This document shows positions 1-8,636 of a DNA stretch of 18,086 nucleotides, in pieces. Each line of letters opens with the position of its first letter. Position 1 is the stretch's first letter. The notes below the pieces were generated by a model, which was not told the origin of the DNA, ran no database searches, and saw nothing but the letters and a program-made list of their open reading frames with translations. Source of the DNA: Anaerolineaceae bacterium (GTDB taxonomy: Bacteria > Chloroflexota > Anaerolineae > Anaerolineales > Anaerolineaceae); NCBI GenBank assembly GCA_003448875.1, contig DLXG01000168.1, forward strand, positions 1 to 18,086, read 5' to 3'. Made by a program: the position numbers and the translations under genes.

Positions 1-1
1 C

Positions 2-1156
2 TATGCCTATGGAGAGGAAATTCAGGCGCTGGCGGCCTTCCTGCCCGGCGCGCAAGTGCCGGAAAGGTATCAGGCAGCCGTAGAGGACTTGCGAAGCGCC
101 GAGAACGTGGTGGTGTTGTATGGCAGTGAGGGGCTTGGGCTGAGGCAGTCGCGTGATTTGGCTCAGACCGCCGCCGCGCTGGTCAGCGCGCACGGCAAGG
201 TGGGTGAGATCAACAACGGGCTGGTGGCAGTCTGGCAGCGCGCCAACGATCAGGGCGCGTGGGATGCCGGCTTCCGCCCGCTGGATGACCTGCCGGCTGC
301 CCTGCGCAGGGCAGAGGTGGCCCTGATTGCCGCGGCTGACCCGGCCGGGGATGACCCGCGCCTGGCGCAAGCGCTGGATGAGGCCGGCTTTGTGATTGTG
401 CAGGAATTGTTCATGAGTGAAACGGCGCGGCGGGCCGATCTGGTGCTGCCGGTGCAGGCCTTTACCGAGCGGGAGGGCACCCTCACCTCCGGTGAACGGC
501 GGGTGCAGCGCTACTATCCGGCTTTGCCGCCCCGTCCGCAAACCCGCCCCGATTTTGCGGTGGCAGCCGGGATTGGCAAAGCGCTGGGGCTGGATATTGA
601 AGGCCGGGCGGCTTCGCTGGTCTTCCTGCGTCTCGCCAAAACTTTACCGGCCTACACCGGGCTGACCTACACCCGTCTGGCAGAAGTCACCCAACAGTTC
701 CCGATCATTGGACGCTCCGATTTGTATTACGGCGGCACGGCCTACGACAATCATCAAGGGCTGGGCGTGCAACTGCCGCTGCTGCCGGCCGTTCAGCCGG
801 CTGCGGCGCCTGAGGCGCAAACCGGCGCGGCCATCACAGCCGGTGAGGGCGAGATCCTGCTTGCACCGGTCACACGCCTGTATGACCGCGGCACAACGGT
901 GCTGCCTTCCAGCCTGCTTGAAAAACGGCTGGCACGCCGGAGTATCTACCTGCACCCGCAGACAGCCGCCGCCTTTGGCCTGAACGCAGGTGAATCCGCC
1001 CGGCTGAGCGGAGCGGACTGGAGCGCTGAGGTACAGGTAGAACTGGACGAGACGCTGCCGCCGGGGGTGGGGCTGGCGGTGCGCAGCACGGGTATTCAGC
1101 TCACGGCGCTGGCTGCCGTGCGTTTAGACCGCCTGACGGTTGCATCTGCGGATTGA
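2..1156 (+). CDS. nuoG: NADH-quinone oxidoreductase subunit G (NuoG), C-terminal part, 5' end outside window
   Basis: NuoG is the large iron-sulfur subunit of the complex I peripheral arm, which relays electrons from NADH toward quinone. The reading frame is open from base 2 (a GTG at 56 is internal, because coding sequence continues upstream of it), so about 384 C-terminal residues are visible. They show the end of the molybdopterin-oxidoreductase-like domain, including ARRADLVLPVQAFTEREGT and the following GERRVQR (about nt 437-511), a stretch typical of NuoG. The last ~110 residues resemble the molybdopterin dinucleotide-binding-like beta domain, with LHPQTAAAFGLNAGESARL. The iron-sulfur-binding N-terminus lies outside the window. 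The TGA stop at 1154-1156 is immediately followed by the nuoH ribosome-binding site, so the two genes are in one operon. Identity is supported by motif content and by the seven nuo genes that follow. Confidence 0.93.
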   Translation, partial: YAYGEEIQALAAFLPGAQVPERYQAAVEDLRSAENVVVLYGSEGLGLRQSRDLAQTAAALVSAHGKVGEINNGLVAVWQRANDQGAWDAGFRPLDDLPAALRRAEVALIAAADPAGDDPRLAQALDEAGFVIVQELFMSETARRADLVLPVQAFTEREGTLTSGERRVQRYYPALPPRPQTRPDFAVAAGIGKALGLDIEGRAASLVFLRLAKTLPAYTGLTYTRLAEVTQQFPIIGRSDLYYGGTAYDNHQGLGVQLPLLPAVQPAAAPEAQTGAAITAGEGEILLAPVTRLYDRGTTVLPSSLLEKRLARRSIYLHPQTAAAFGLNAGESARLSGADWSAEVQVELDETLPPGVGLAVRSTGIQLTALAAVRLDRLTVASAD

Positions 1157-1167
1157 AAGGAGCGTTC

Positions 1168-2199
1168 ATGATTACAGCGGCACAATTCTGGGAATGGGTC
1201 ATCAAATCGCTGATTATTATTCTGGTGCTGACCGGCGGGTTTGCCTATGTTACGTTGTATGAGCGCAAGGTGCTGGCGCGCATTCAGGCGCGGGTTGGCC
1301 CGAACCGCGCCGGCCCCTTTGGTCTGCTGCAGCCGGTGGCGGATGGTATCAAGTTAATTTTCAAGGAAGAATTAACCCCAGCAGGGGCGGATAAATTGCT
1401 CTTCACGCTGGCACCGGTCATCACCGTTATTCCGGCGCTGGTGGTGACGGCGGTCATCCCGTGGGGCGAAAGCATTACCCTGTTCGGCAAGACCTACACC
1501 CTTTACCTGACGGATGTCAATGTTGCCATTCTCTACATCATGGCGGTGACTTCCATCTCAGTGTATGGGATTGCGCTGGCGGGCTGGTCATCCAATAACA
1601 AATACGCCACGCTGGGCGGCCTGCGCGCCACAGCCCAGATGATCAGTTACGAACTGGCGCTGGGGCTTTCGTTTGTTGGGCCAATTCTGTTGACCGGTTC
1701 GATGAGTATGCTGGAAATTGTGCGCGCCCAGCAGGGTTTGTGGTTCGTCTTCCTGCAACCGGCTGGTTTTGTGCTGTTTCTGGCGGCTTCGCTGGCCGAG
1801 GTCAACCGGGCGCCGTTCGATATGCCGGAAGCCGAGCAAGAATTGACGGCCGGTTACCATGCCGAATATTCCGGTATGAAATTTGCCCTGTTCTTCATGG
1901 CCGAATATATCAAGATGATTGCCGTTTCGATGATTGGGGCAACGCTGTTTCTGGGCGGTTATCTCTCGCCGCTGGCGATGTTGAGTAATCTGCCGGTGAT
2001 TGGCTGGGTGTTCGCTTCCGGCCCGCACTGGCTGTTCCTTAAAGTGGCTTTGTGGTTGTTCTTTATGATCTGGGTGCGGGCAACCCTGCCGCGCATCCGC
2101 TATGATCGGCTGATGCAGCTGGGTTGGAAGATCATGTTCCCGCTTGGGCTGGTGAACGTGATCGTCACGGCTGCGGTGGTCGTGTTTGCTGGAGGTTAG
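1168..2199 (+). CDS. nuoH: NADH-quinone oxidoreductase subunit H (NuoH)
   Basis: NuoH is the membrane subunit that, with NuoB and NuoD, forms the quinone-binding chamber and links the peripheral arm to the proton-pumping arm. The protein has 343 residues and about eight hydrophobic segments. The family signatures are visible: ERKVLARIQARVGPNRAGP near the N-terminus, followed by GLLQPVADGIKLIFKEE, and EVNRAPFDMPEAEQELTAGY around residues 215-235 (the charged loop facing the quinone site). A start at the TTG of 1153 would overlap the nuoG stop. The ATG at 1168 is preferred because AAAGGAG sits at 1156-1162 with five bases of spacing. Its length is normal for NuoH. The TAG stop at 2197-2199 overlaps the region carrying the nuoI ribosome-binding site, pointing to translational coupling. 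No sign of damage is seen. Confidence 0.97.
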   Translation: MITAAQFWEWVIKSLIIILVLTGGFAYVTLYERKVLARIQARVGPNRAGPFGLLQPVADGIKLIFKEELTPAGADKLLFTLAPVITVIPALVVTAVIPWGESITLFGKTYTLYLTDVNVAILYIMAVTSISVYGIALAGWSSNNKYATLGGLRATAQMISYELALGLSFVGPILLTGSMSMLEIVRAQQGLWFVFLQPAGFVLFLAASLAEVNRAPFDMPEAEQELTAGYHAEYSGMKFALFFMAEYIKMIAVSMIGATLFLGGYLSPLAMLSNLPVIGWVFASGPHWLFLKVALWLFFMIWVRATLPRIRYDRLMQLGWKIMFPLGLVNVIVTAAVVVFAGG

Positions 2200-2203
2200 A
2201 GGT

Positions 2204-2695
2204 ATGATCAAAGGGTTGTTGACGACACTGCGTGAGATGTTTAATCAACCGGTTACGATTCAGTACCCGGAGGTCAAGCGGCCGGTACGCACCCGCTTCA
2301 AGGGGCGGCACGTGTTGAAACGCTACGAAAACGGGCTGGAAAAGTGCATCGGTTGTTCGTTGTGCGCGGCGGCCTGCCCGGCGGACGCCATTTTTGTCGA
2401 ATCCGCGGAAAACACCGATGAAGAACGATACTCGCCGGGTGAACGCTACGCCAGTACGTATGAAATCAACATGCTGCGCTGCATCTTTTGTGGATTTTGC
2501 GAGGATGCCTGCCCGACCGAAGCGATTGTGCTGGGTGATAACTATGAACTGTCCTTCACCGACCGGCATCAGTCCATCTACACCAAAGACATGCTTCTAG
2601 AGCCGGTACCGCCGGGAGGTAAGCCTACCCCGCAAAAGACCGAACCGGGTCAATACACCCGCTCGGTGCCGGTCATGCAGGATCCACAGGATTAA
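2204..2695 (+). CDS. nuoI: NADH-quinone oxidoreductase subunit I (NuoI), 2x[4Fe-4S] ferredoxin-like
   Basis: NuoI carries the tetranuclear iron-sulfur clusters N6a and N6b, which pass electrons to the terminal cluster in NuoB. The 163-residue protein shows both ligand sets: CIGCSLCAAACP (Cys48, 51, 54 and 58) and CIFCGFCEDACP (Cys93, 96, 99 and 103), each followed by the usual A-x-A-I or T-E-A-I turn. The eight cysteines are all present. The TTG at 2186 in the same frame would overlap nuoH; the ATG at 2204 is chosen because GGAGG at 2191-2195 is eight bases upstream. The last ~35 residues (PVPPGGKPTPQ onward) form a Pro-rich tail after the cluster domain and look disordered. The gene lies five bases after nuoH and is followed by a strong AAGGAGG for nuoJ. 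Confidence 0.97.
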   Translation: MIKGLLTTLREMFNQPVTIQYPEVKRPVRTRFKGRHVLKRYENGLEKCIGCSLCAAACPADAIFVESAENTDEERYSPGERYASTYEINMLRCIFCGFCEDACPTEAIVLGDNYELSFTDRHQSIYTKDMLLEPVPPGGKPTPQKTEPGQYTRSVPVMQDPQD

Positions 2696-2712
2696 GGAGG
2701 AAAACCGAGCGA

Positions 2713-3270
2713 ATGGATATTGGCGTCCTGCTGGTTTACGGAATTCTGGGTTTGACGGTGATTGTCTCGGCAATTGGGTTGATCGTCAGCCGCAACGCTT
2801 TGTATTCGGCGCTGTTTCTGGTGGTCAACTTTATTGCGGTGGGACTGTTGTATCTGGCGCTGGGGGCGCCGTTCATTGCCTTTGCGCAGGTAACGGTGTA
2901 CGCCGGCTCGATCATGGTGCTGTTCATTTTCGTCATCATGCTGCTGGGCGCAGAGAACCTGCCGCTGACCGAACCGCTGCGCGGTCAGCGCGCGCTGGGC
3001 ATCTTGCTGGTGTTGATCTTTCTGGCCGAGATTGTGCTGTATTACCTGCTGCGCACAACGCCGCTGCAGGCCATCCCGATCATCCCGCAGACCTTCGCCA
3101 GCCCGGCAGAAATCGGCATGATCCTGTTCAACCGTTACCTGCTGCCGTTTGAAGTCACGGCGTTCATCCTGCTGGCGGCTACCGTGGGTGCCATTTTGCT
3201 TTCCAAGCACGAGGGCCCCACCCGCCCCAAACCGGGCATTCAGAAACCGGAAACACCAGTGGAGGGTTAA
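2713..3270 (+). CDS. nuoJ: NADH-quinone oxidoreductase subunit J (NuoJ)
   Basis: NuoJ is a small membrane-arm subunit between NuoH and NuoK/NuoN; its third transmembrane helix takes part in the conformational coupling that drives proton pumping. The 185-residue product has five hydrophobic segments. It shows the family's most conserved stretch in helix 3, AFAQVTVYAGSIMVLFIFV, near residues 56-74, where the Tyr-Ala-Gly element forms the known pi-bulge. The C-terminal ~20 residues are a polar tail rich in Pro, Lys and Gly. The start is the ATG at 2713, behind an AAGGAGG at 2694-2700. The TAA stop is three bases before the nuoK start, and the nuoK ribosome-binding site (GGAGGG at 3261-3266) is embedded in the nuoJ end. 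Confidence 0.94.
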   Translation: MDIGVLLVYGILGLTVIVSAIGLIVSRNALYSALFLVVNFIAVGLLYLALGAPFIAFAQVTVYAGSIMVLFIFVIMLLGAENLPLTEPLRGQRALGILLVLIFLAEIVLYYLLRTTPLQAIPIIPQTFASPAEIGMILFNRYLLPFEVTAFILLAATVGAILLSKHEGPTRPKPGIQKPETPVEG

Positions 3271-3273
3271 GCC

Positions 3274-3573
3274 ATGCCGATGAGTTATTACCTGATCCTT
3301 TCCGCGGCCATGTTTGCGATTGGCGTGTTGGGTGTGATTTTGCGGCGAAACCCGCTGGTGGTGTTCATGTCGCTGGAATTGATGTTCAATGCGGCCAATC
3401 TGGTGTTTGTGGCCTTTTCTGCTTATCACCAGATTCTGGATGGGGACCTGTTCGTCTTTTTTGTGATGACCACTGCGGCGGCGGAAGTGGCGGTGGGGCT
3501 GGCCTTGATGGTGGCCATCTTCCGCGCCAAACACACCATTGATCTCGATGAAATGAGTATGCTGAAAGGGTGA
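3274..3573 (+). CDS. nuoK: NADH-quinone oxidoreductase subunit K (NuoK)
   Basis: NuoK is the smallest membrane-arm subunit, a three-helix protein related to MnhC of Na+/H+ antiporters, and contributes conserved membrane glutamates to the proton path. The 99-residue product matches the usual length. Glu35 (in VVFMSLELMFNAANLVFVAF) and Glu71 (in TTAAAEVAVGLALMVAIFR) correspond to the two essential membrane glutamates of the family. Two nearby ATG codons could start it (3274 and 3280). The first is preferred because GGAGGG at 3261-3266 is seven bases away. A 78-base gap separates it from nuoL, the largest spacer between the nuo genes here. Confidence 0.95.
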   Translation: MPMSYYLILSAAMFAIGVLGVILRRNPLVVFMSLELMFNAANLVFVAFSAYHQILDGDLFVFFVMTTAAAEVAVGLALMVAIFRAKHTIDLDEMSMLKG

Positions 3574-3651
3574 GGGGGGCGCAAACTTGACTTTATACCT
3601 CTGCAATTTGCTGCCTTTCAGGCTTTCATTCTGGGAATGGGAGAAGACTGA

Positions 3652-5637
3652 ATGAACTTTGAAACGGTATTACCACTTGCGCCGTGGGTCGTTTTCTTCC
3701 CCGTGCTGGGTATCATTCTCAATTTATTGTTTGGTAAACGTTTGGGAGAAAAAGGCATCGGGGTGATTGCCAGTCTGGCGGCTGGTTTATCCTTTGGCGT
3801 GGCGGCACTGCTGGCGCTTGGTCTTACGGGCCACCCGGAGGGGGGCACCTATCATTTGCTGCGCTGGCTGGCAATTGGCGATTTTACCGCGGACTGGAAC
3901 TTCCGGGTGGATACCCTTTCGGTGACGATGATGCTGGTGGTTGCCGGTGTGGGTACCCTGATTCACATTTATTCGATAGGGTACATGCACGCGGATGTGC
4001 GTCATGAAGGCGACCCGGCCCGTTTCCGCCGCTTCTTCGTGTTCCTCAACCTGTTTGTGGCGGCCATGATGATTCTGGTCAGCGCCGATAACTTCCTGAT
4101 GCTGTTTGTCGGCTGGGAAGGCGTGGGGCTGTGTTCGTACCTGTTGATCGGTTTCTGGTTCGAGAAGGGCGCCGGCGGGATTGCCAATGCGCAGGCCGCC
4201 AAGAAGGCCTTTGTGGTCAACCGCATCGGTGATTTTGGCCTGCTGATTGCCATTTTCTTGATTTTCTATAATTTTGGCAGTCTGGATTTTGAAACAGTGT
4301 TCGCGCAGGCGCCGCAGGTAGCCGCCGTTCTGCCGGGGGTCATTCTGGCGATTACCCTGTTCATGCTGCTGGGTGTGACCGGTAAATCGGCGCAGTTGCC
4401 GTTGTATGTGTGGTTGCCGGATGCGATGGCCGGCCCGACCCCGGTTTCGGCCCTCATCCATGCCGCCACCATGGTCACGGCGGGGGTTTATCTGGTGGCG
4501 CGCTCGCAAGCGCTCTACCAGCAGATAGCGCTGGCGCAGGATGTGGTCATGTGGGTGGGCGCCGCCACGGCCTTGTTTGCGGCAACGATTGCGCTGGGTC
4601 AGTATGACATCAAGAAGGTGCTGGCATATTCGACCATCAGCCAGTTGGGTTTTATGGTCACGGCTGTCGGCATGGGAGCGGCGGTGGCGGGCATGTTCCA
4701 TCTCGTCACCCATGCGTTCTTCAAGGCGCTGCTGTTTTTAGGGGCCGGTTCGGTGATTTTGGGTCTGGAACACGGCCACGAACATGCGGCGGCGCACGGC
4801 AGCCATACAGAAGAGGGGCATCACGCGGCGTTTGACCCGCAAGATATGCGTAACATGGGCGGATTGCGGGGGAAAATGCCGCTCACCTTTTGGGTTTATT
4901 TGATTGGCGCGCTGGCGCTGGCCGGAATTGCGCCGCTTTCCGGCTTCTTTTCCAAAGACGAAATTCTGGCAGATGCCAGTCTCCATCATCCAGCGGTGTA
5001 TGTTGTATTGACCGCTGCGGCTTTCCTGACCGCCTTTTATGTGGCGCGCCAGCTGGCAATGGTGTTCTTTGGCAAGCCGCGCAGCGAAGCGGCGGCCGGC
5101 GCGGTGGAAAGCCCGCCGGTGGTGACCGTCCCGCTGGTCATTCTGGCGGTGCTGGCGGCGGTGGGTGGTTTGCTCAACTTCCCCACCACTCACTGGCTGG
5201 AAAAGTGGCTGGAACACAGTTTGTACGGGGTGCAGCCGGCCAAGTTTATTCTCTCGGTGGCGTTGATTTCACTGGCGGTTGCGCTGGCCGGTCTGCTGGT
5301 TGGCTGGCTGATTTACGGGCGTAAACCGCTGGCCGATGCCCGTCAGCCCGACCCGCTTGCCAGACCGCTTAACGGGCTGTTTTTGGCGCTGGAAAACAAA
5401 TGGTGGGTGGATGAATTGTATCAGGCGCTGGTGGTCAGGCCGTACCTGCGGCTGGCACAGTTCCTCGCTCAACCGGTGGATCAGGGCGTGATTGACGGGC
5501 TGGTCAACGGTGTGGGCAACCTGATGCGGGCAACGGCCCAGTCATGGCGGCGCATTCAAAATGGCTACGTGCGCTCCTACGCCTTGACCATTCTGCTGGG
5601 TGTGGTACTGGTGATCACCTATCTGGTGCTGCGTTAA
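3652..5637 (+). CDS. nuoL: NADH-quinone oxidoreductase subunit L (NuoL), antiporter-like proton pump subunit
   Basis: NuoL is the distal antiporter-like subunit of complex I; it carries a proton channel and a long lateral amphipathic helix that clamps the membrane arm. The 661-residue protein has many hydrophobic segments. Key elements are visible: GWEGVGLCSYLLIGFW with the channel Glu156, VTGKSAQLPLYVWLPDAMAG with Lys245, and SALIHAATMVTAGVYL just after it. The C-terminal ~130 residues fit the lateral helix plus last transmembrane anchor. An unusual His-rich loop lies at about residues 373-391 (EHGHEHAAAHGSHTEEGHH), just before DPQDMRNMGGLRGKMP. The start at ATG 3652 follows GGGAG at 3639-3643. 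The preceding 78-base gap has no convincing promoter or terminator. The TAA stop at 5635-5637 is 30 bases before nuoM. Confidence 0.96.
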   Translation: MNFETVLPLAPWVVFFPVLGIILNLLFGKRLGEKGIGVIASLAAGLSFGVAALLALGLTGHPEGGTYHLLRWLAIGDFTADWNFRVDTLSVTMMLVVAGVGTLIHIYSIGYMHADVRHEGDPARFRRFFVFLNLFVAAMMILVSADNFLMLFVGWEGVGLCSYLLIGFWFEKGAGGIANAQAAKKAFVVNRIGDFGLLIAIFLIFYNFGSLDFETVFAQAPQVAAVLPGVILAITLFMLLGVTGKSAQLPLYVWLPDAMAGPTPVSALIHAATMVTAGVYLVARSQALYQQIALAQDVVMWVGAATALFAATIALGQYDIKKVLAYSTISQLGFMVTAVGMGAAVAGMFHLVTHAFFKALLFLGAGSVILGLEHGHEHAAAHGSHTEEGHHAAFDPQDMRNMGGLRGKMPLTFWVYLIGALALAGIAPLSGFFSKDEILADASLHHPAVYVVLTAAAFLTAFYVARQLAMVFFGKPRSEAAAGAVESPPVVTVPLVILAVLAAVGGLLNFPTTHWLEKWLEHSLYGVQPAKFILSVALISLAVALAGLLVGWLIYGRKPLADARQPDPLARPLNGLFLALENKWWVDELYQALVVRPYLRLAQFLAQPVDQGVIDGLVNGVGNLMRATAQSWRRIQNGYVRSYALTILLGVVLVITYLVLR

Positions 5638-5667
5638 GGCTCTCAACTTGTGGATCGAGGAGTTCTC

Positions 5668-7179
5668 ATGATCTTTGGACTTCATCCGCTTCTTCTAGTC
5701 ACTTTCTTGCCGCTGGTCGGGTTTTTGATCATCCTGTTCCTCAAGGCGGAGCAGAAAAACGCCATCCGCTGGACGGCTCTGCTGACCTCGCTGGCGACTT
5801 TTGGCGCTTCGCTGGCGATGCTGGCCCAGTTTGACCCCGCCAGAGGCGACCTGCAACTGGTTTACCGTACCTCATGGTTGCGGGTGGGCGGTATTTCGAT
5901 TGATTTTTATCTGGGCGTGGATGGGCTGAGCATCCTGCTGGTTTTGCTGACCACTTTTCTGACGCCGATTGCCATCCTTTCGACCTGGTCGGCTGTGGAA
6001 GAACGCGTCAAAGGTTTTATGGCGTTTTTCCTGCTGCTGGAAACCGGCATGCTGGGCGTCTTTCTGGCGCTGGATCTGGTGCTGTTTTATATCTTCTGGG
6101 AGTTCACGCTGGTGCCGATGTACTTCCTGATCGGCGTGTGGGGCGGTGAACGGCGCGTGTACGCGGCGGTCAAGTTCTTCCTGTTCACCATGTTTGGTTC
6201 GCTGTTGATGCTGCTGGCCATTCTGGTGATGGGTTTGCAGGCGGGCAGTTTTGCGTGGAATGACCTGCTGGCCCAGCGGCAGTTGTTTGCCCAGACCCAG
6301 TTGTGGCTGTTCCTCGCCTTTGCGCTGGCGTTTGCCATCAAAGTGCCGATGTTCCCGCTGCATACCTGGCTGCCGGATGCGCACGTGGAAGCGCCGACCG
6401 CCGGTTCGGTCATTCTGGCCGGGGTACTGCTGAAGATGGGCGGTTACGGCTTCCTGCGCTTCAACCTGCCATTCTTCCCGGAAGCCAGCCTGCAAGCCGC
6501 GCCTTACATGGCGGTGCTGGCGGTGATCGGCATCCTCTACGGCGCGGCGGTTTCGCTGATGCAAAAAGATGTCAAGAAACTGGTGGCTTATTCTTCGGTC
6601 AGCCATCTGGGTTTTGTGATGCTGGGCATCTTTGCCTTTACCCAGCAGGGGCTGGCGGGCGGTGTGCTGCAAATGATCAATCACGGCTTGAGCACCGGCG
6701 CGCTGTTTTTGATCGTGGGGATGCTGTATGAACGGCGGCATACCCGCGAGATGAGCGCGTATGGCGGCATCTGGAAGGTCATGCCCATTTTGGGCGCCTT
6801 GACGCTGATCGTGATGCTCTCTTCGGCCGGTTTGCCGGGCCTGAACGGCTTTGTGGGCGAGTTCACCATTTTGCTGGGCGCGTTCGGCTCGCAGGTGCTA
6901 AACAGCCCCTACTTTGCCGGGGCGGCAACGATCGGCGTTATTTTAGCGGCGGTGTATCTGCTGGTGATGTTCGAGCGGGTCTTCCTCGGCCCGGTGCGGG
7001 TGGAGGCTAACCTTTCGCTGAAAGATTTAAACGCCCGCGAGGTGATCACGCTGCTGCCGGTGCTGGTGCTGATTTTCTGGATCGGCCTTTACCCGGCTCC
7101 GTTCTTTGATTTGATCAATCCCAGTGTGGAACGGCTGGTAGCGCTGGTGCAGAGTATGGCCGTGCTGGCCATTCATTAG
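5668..7179 (+). CDS. nuoM: NADH-quinone oxidoreductase subunit M (NuoM), antiporter-like proton pump subunit
   Basis: NuoM is the middle antiporter-like subunit of the complex I membrane arm. With the start at ATG 5668 it has 503 residues, close to the family norm. The GTG at 5650 in the same frame is rejected because GAGGAG at 5657-5662 is well placed for the ATG and overlaps the alternative coding stretch. Conserved channel elements are present: YIFWEFTLVPMYFLIGVWGG with Glu145 in the first half-channel, AFAIKVPMFPLHTWLPDAHV with Lys225, then EAPTAGSVILAGVLLKMGGYG. Further along, KKLVAYSSVSHLGFVMLG and GLPGLNGFVGEF are typical of this antiporter-like family. Its stop codon (TAG 7177-7179) overlaps the AGGAG of nuoN, implying coupled translation. 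Confidence 0.97.
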   Translation: MIFGLHPLLLVTFLPLVGFLIILFLKAEQKNAIRWTALLTSLATFGASLAMLAQFDPARGDLQLVYRTSWLRVGGISIDFYLGVDGLSILLVLLTTFLTPIAILSTWSAVEERVKGFMAFFLLLETGMLGVFLALDLVLFYIFWEFTLVPMYFLIGVWGGERRVYAAVKFFLFTMFGSLLMLLAILVMGLQAGSFAWNDLLAQRQLFAQTQLWLFLAFALAFAIKVPMFPLHTWLPDAHVEAPTAGSVILAGVLLKMGGYGFLRFNLPFFPEASLQAAPYMAVLAVIGILYGAAVSLMQKDVKKLVAYSSVSHLGFVMLGIFAFTQQGLAGGVLQMINHGLSTGALFLIVGMLYERRHTREMSAYGGIWKVMPILGALTLIVMLSSAGLPGLNGFVGEFTILLGAFGSQVLNSPYFAGAATIGVILAAVYLLVMFERVFLGPVRVEANLSLKDLNAREVITLLPVLVLIFWIGLYPAPFFDLINPSVERLVALVQSMAVLAIH

Positions 7180-7189
7180 GAGCGATGCG

Positions 7190-8635
7190 ATGAACCTGAG
7201 CGATTTCATTCTCACCCTACCCATTCTCGTGTTGCTGGCTTGGGCGCTGCTCCTGCTGGTGGTGGACTTGTGGGTGCCCAAAGGACGCAAGGGCATTGTG
7301 GCAGCGCTGGCGGCGCTTGGACTGGCCGTAACAATAGGGGTCACGCTTTCGCAGGCCGGCAACGGCGGGCTGGCGTTCCAGAACATGATCATGGCGGATG
7401 GCTTTGCCGTCTATTTGAACGTGTTGTATCTGGTCAGCGGGCTGGTGGTGATCGCACTCTCACATGATTACCTCAAACGCATGAATCTGGAGCGCGGTGA
7501 GTTTTACCCGTTGATGTTCTTGTCGATTGCCGGGATGATGCTGGTAACGCAGGCCTATAACCTGATTATGGTCTTTCTGGCACTGGAATTTCTCTCAATT
7601 CCCTTGTATGTGCTGGCCGGGCTGGCGCGCGAGCGTCCGGAATCGGAAGAGTCTTCATTAAAATACTTTTTACTGGGAACATTTTCATCCGCTTTTGTGC
7701 TGTACGGGATCGCTTTGATTTTTGGCGCAACGGCCACGACCGGCCTATCCGAAATCATTGCCAGTGTGCAGGAAGGGGCGGTGAACCTGCCCATTTTCCT
7801 GGCCGGCGCAGCGCTGATGCTGGTGGGCTTCGCCTTCAAACTGGCGGCGGTACCTTTCCATGAGTGGGCTCCGGACGTGTATCAGGGCGCGCCGACGCCG
7901 GTAGCCAGTTTCATGGCTGTGGCGGTCAAGACAGCCGGGGTGGCGGTGCTGCTGCGGGTCTTCCTGACGGCTTTCCCGACGCTGGCCGCCGAAATGGCGC
8001 CGCTCGGCTGGGGGATTGCGGCGCTGACCATGCTGGTTGGAAATATTCTGGCGATTGCGCAAACCAATCTCAAACGCCTGCTGGCCTATTCCAGTATCTC
8101 GCACGGGGGGTATTTGCTGATGGCGTTTGTGGCTTATGGCAACCCGCAGGTGGCCGGCCAGGCGGTGGCGGCGATGTTGTTCTACCTGCTGGCCTACACC
8201 CTGACCACCTTTGGAGCGTGGGCTGTGGTCATCTCGGTGGAGCAGGCCGATTATCAGGGGCTGGAACTGGAAGATTACGCCGGTTTGGGGTTGAAATACC
8301 CGTGGCTGGGTGTGGCCATGCTGGTGTTCATGCTCTCACTGACCGGTATTCCGCTGACGATGGGCTTCTGGGGCAAGTTGTTCCTCTTCCGCGCCGCGGT
8401 GGATGCCGGTTATGTGGAACTGGCTTTGATCGGTTTGCTCTCTTCGTTGATTTCGGCTTACTACTACCTGCGGGTGGTGGTAATGATGTTCATGCGCAGC
8501 GGCGAGCCGCGCATCCGCCGGGACGGCTGGCTGAGCCTGGTGGCGGTGGGTTCGGCGCTGGCGGTGGTGGGTTTGAGCCTTTTGCCCAATCAGATTTTGC
8601 AGATGGCAGCCCAGGCGATTCTCAGTTTGCAGTAG
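7190..8635 (+). CDS. nuoN: NADH-quinone oxidoreductase subunit N (NuoN), antiporter-like proton pump subunit
   Basis: NuoN is the proximal antiporter-like subunit, adjacent to NuoK and NuoJ. The 481-residue protein is of normal length and hydrophobic throughout. Diagnostic stretches are FLALEFLSIPLYVLAGL (with Glu133), ESEESSLKYFLLGTFSSAF, FAFKLAAVPFHEWAPDVYQG followed by APTPVASF, and LLAYSSISHGGYLLMAFVAY. The start is ATG 7190, seven bases behind AGGAG at 7178-7182. It is the last gene of the nuo run: its TAG stop at 8633-8635 is one base from the stop codon of the convergent TetR-type gene. No room exists for a dedicated terminator between them and none is seen, so transcripts may overlap antisense. 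Confidence 0.97.
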   Translation: MNLSDFILTLPILVLLAWALLLLVVDLWVPKGRKGIVAALAALGLAVTIGVTLSQAGNGGLAFQNMIMADGFAVYLNVLYLVSGLVVIALSHDYLKRMNLERGEFYPLMFLSIAGMMLVTQAYNLIMVFLALEFLSIPLYVLAGLARERPESEESSLKYFLLGTFSSAFVLYGIALIFGATATTGLSEIIASVQEGAVNLPIFLAGAALMLVGFAFKLAAVPFHEWAPDVYQGAPTPVASFMAVAVKTAGVAVLLRVFLTAFPTLAAEMAPLGWGIAALTMLVGNILAIAQTNLKRLLAYSSISHGGYLLMAFVAYGNPQVAGQAVAAMLFYLLAYTLTTFGAWAVVISVEQADYQGLELEDYAGLGLKYPWLGVAMLVFMLSLTGIPLTMGFWGKLFLFRAAVDAGYVELALIGLLSSLISAYYYLRVVVMMFMRSGEPRIRRDGWLSLVAVGSALAVVGLSLLPNQILQMAAQAILSLQ

Positions 8636-8636
8636 T

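Noticed and set aside
3587..3615. TTGACT in the nuoK-nuoL gap as an internal promoter
   Set aside because: No -10-like hexamer at proper spacing.
3562..3621. CTGAAAGG / CCTTTCAG inverted repeat spanning the nuoK stop and the 78-base gap
   Set aside because: Only 8 bp with a 44-base loop; likely chance.
1..8635. Long antisense frames within the nuo genes
   Set aside because: They are shadows caused by GC-rich codon structure, with biased His/Gln/Arg composition and no family resemblance.
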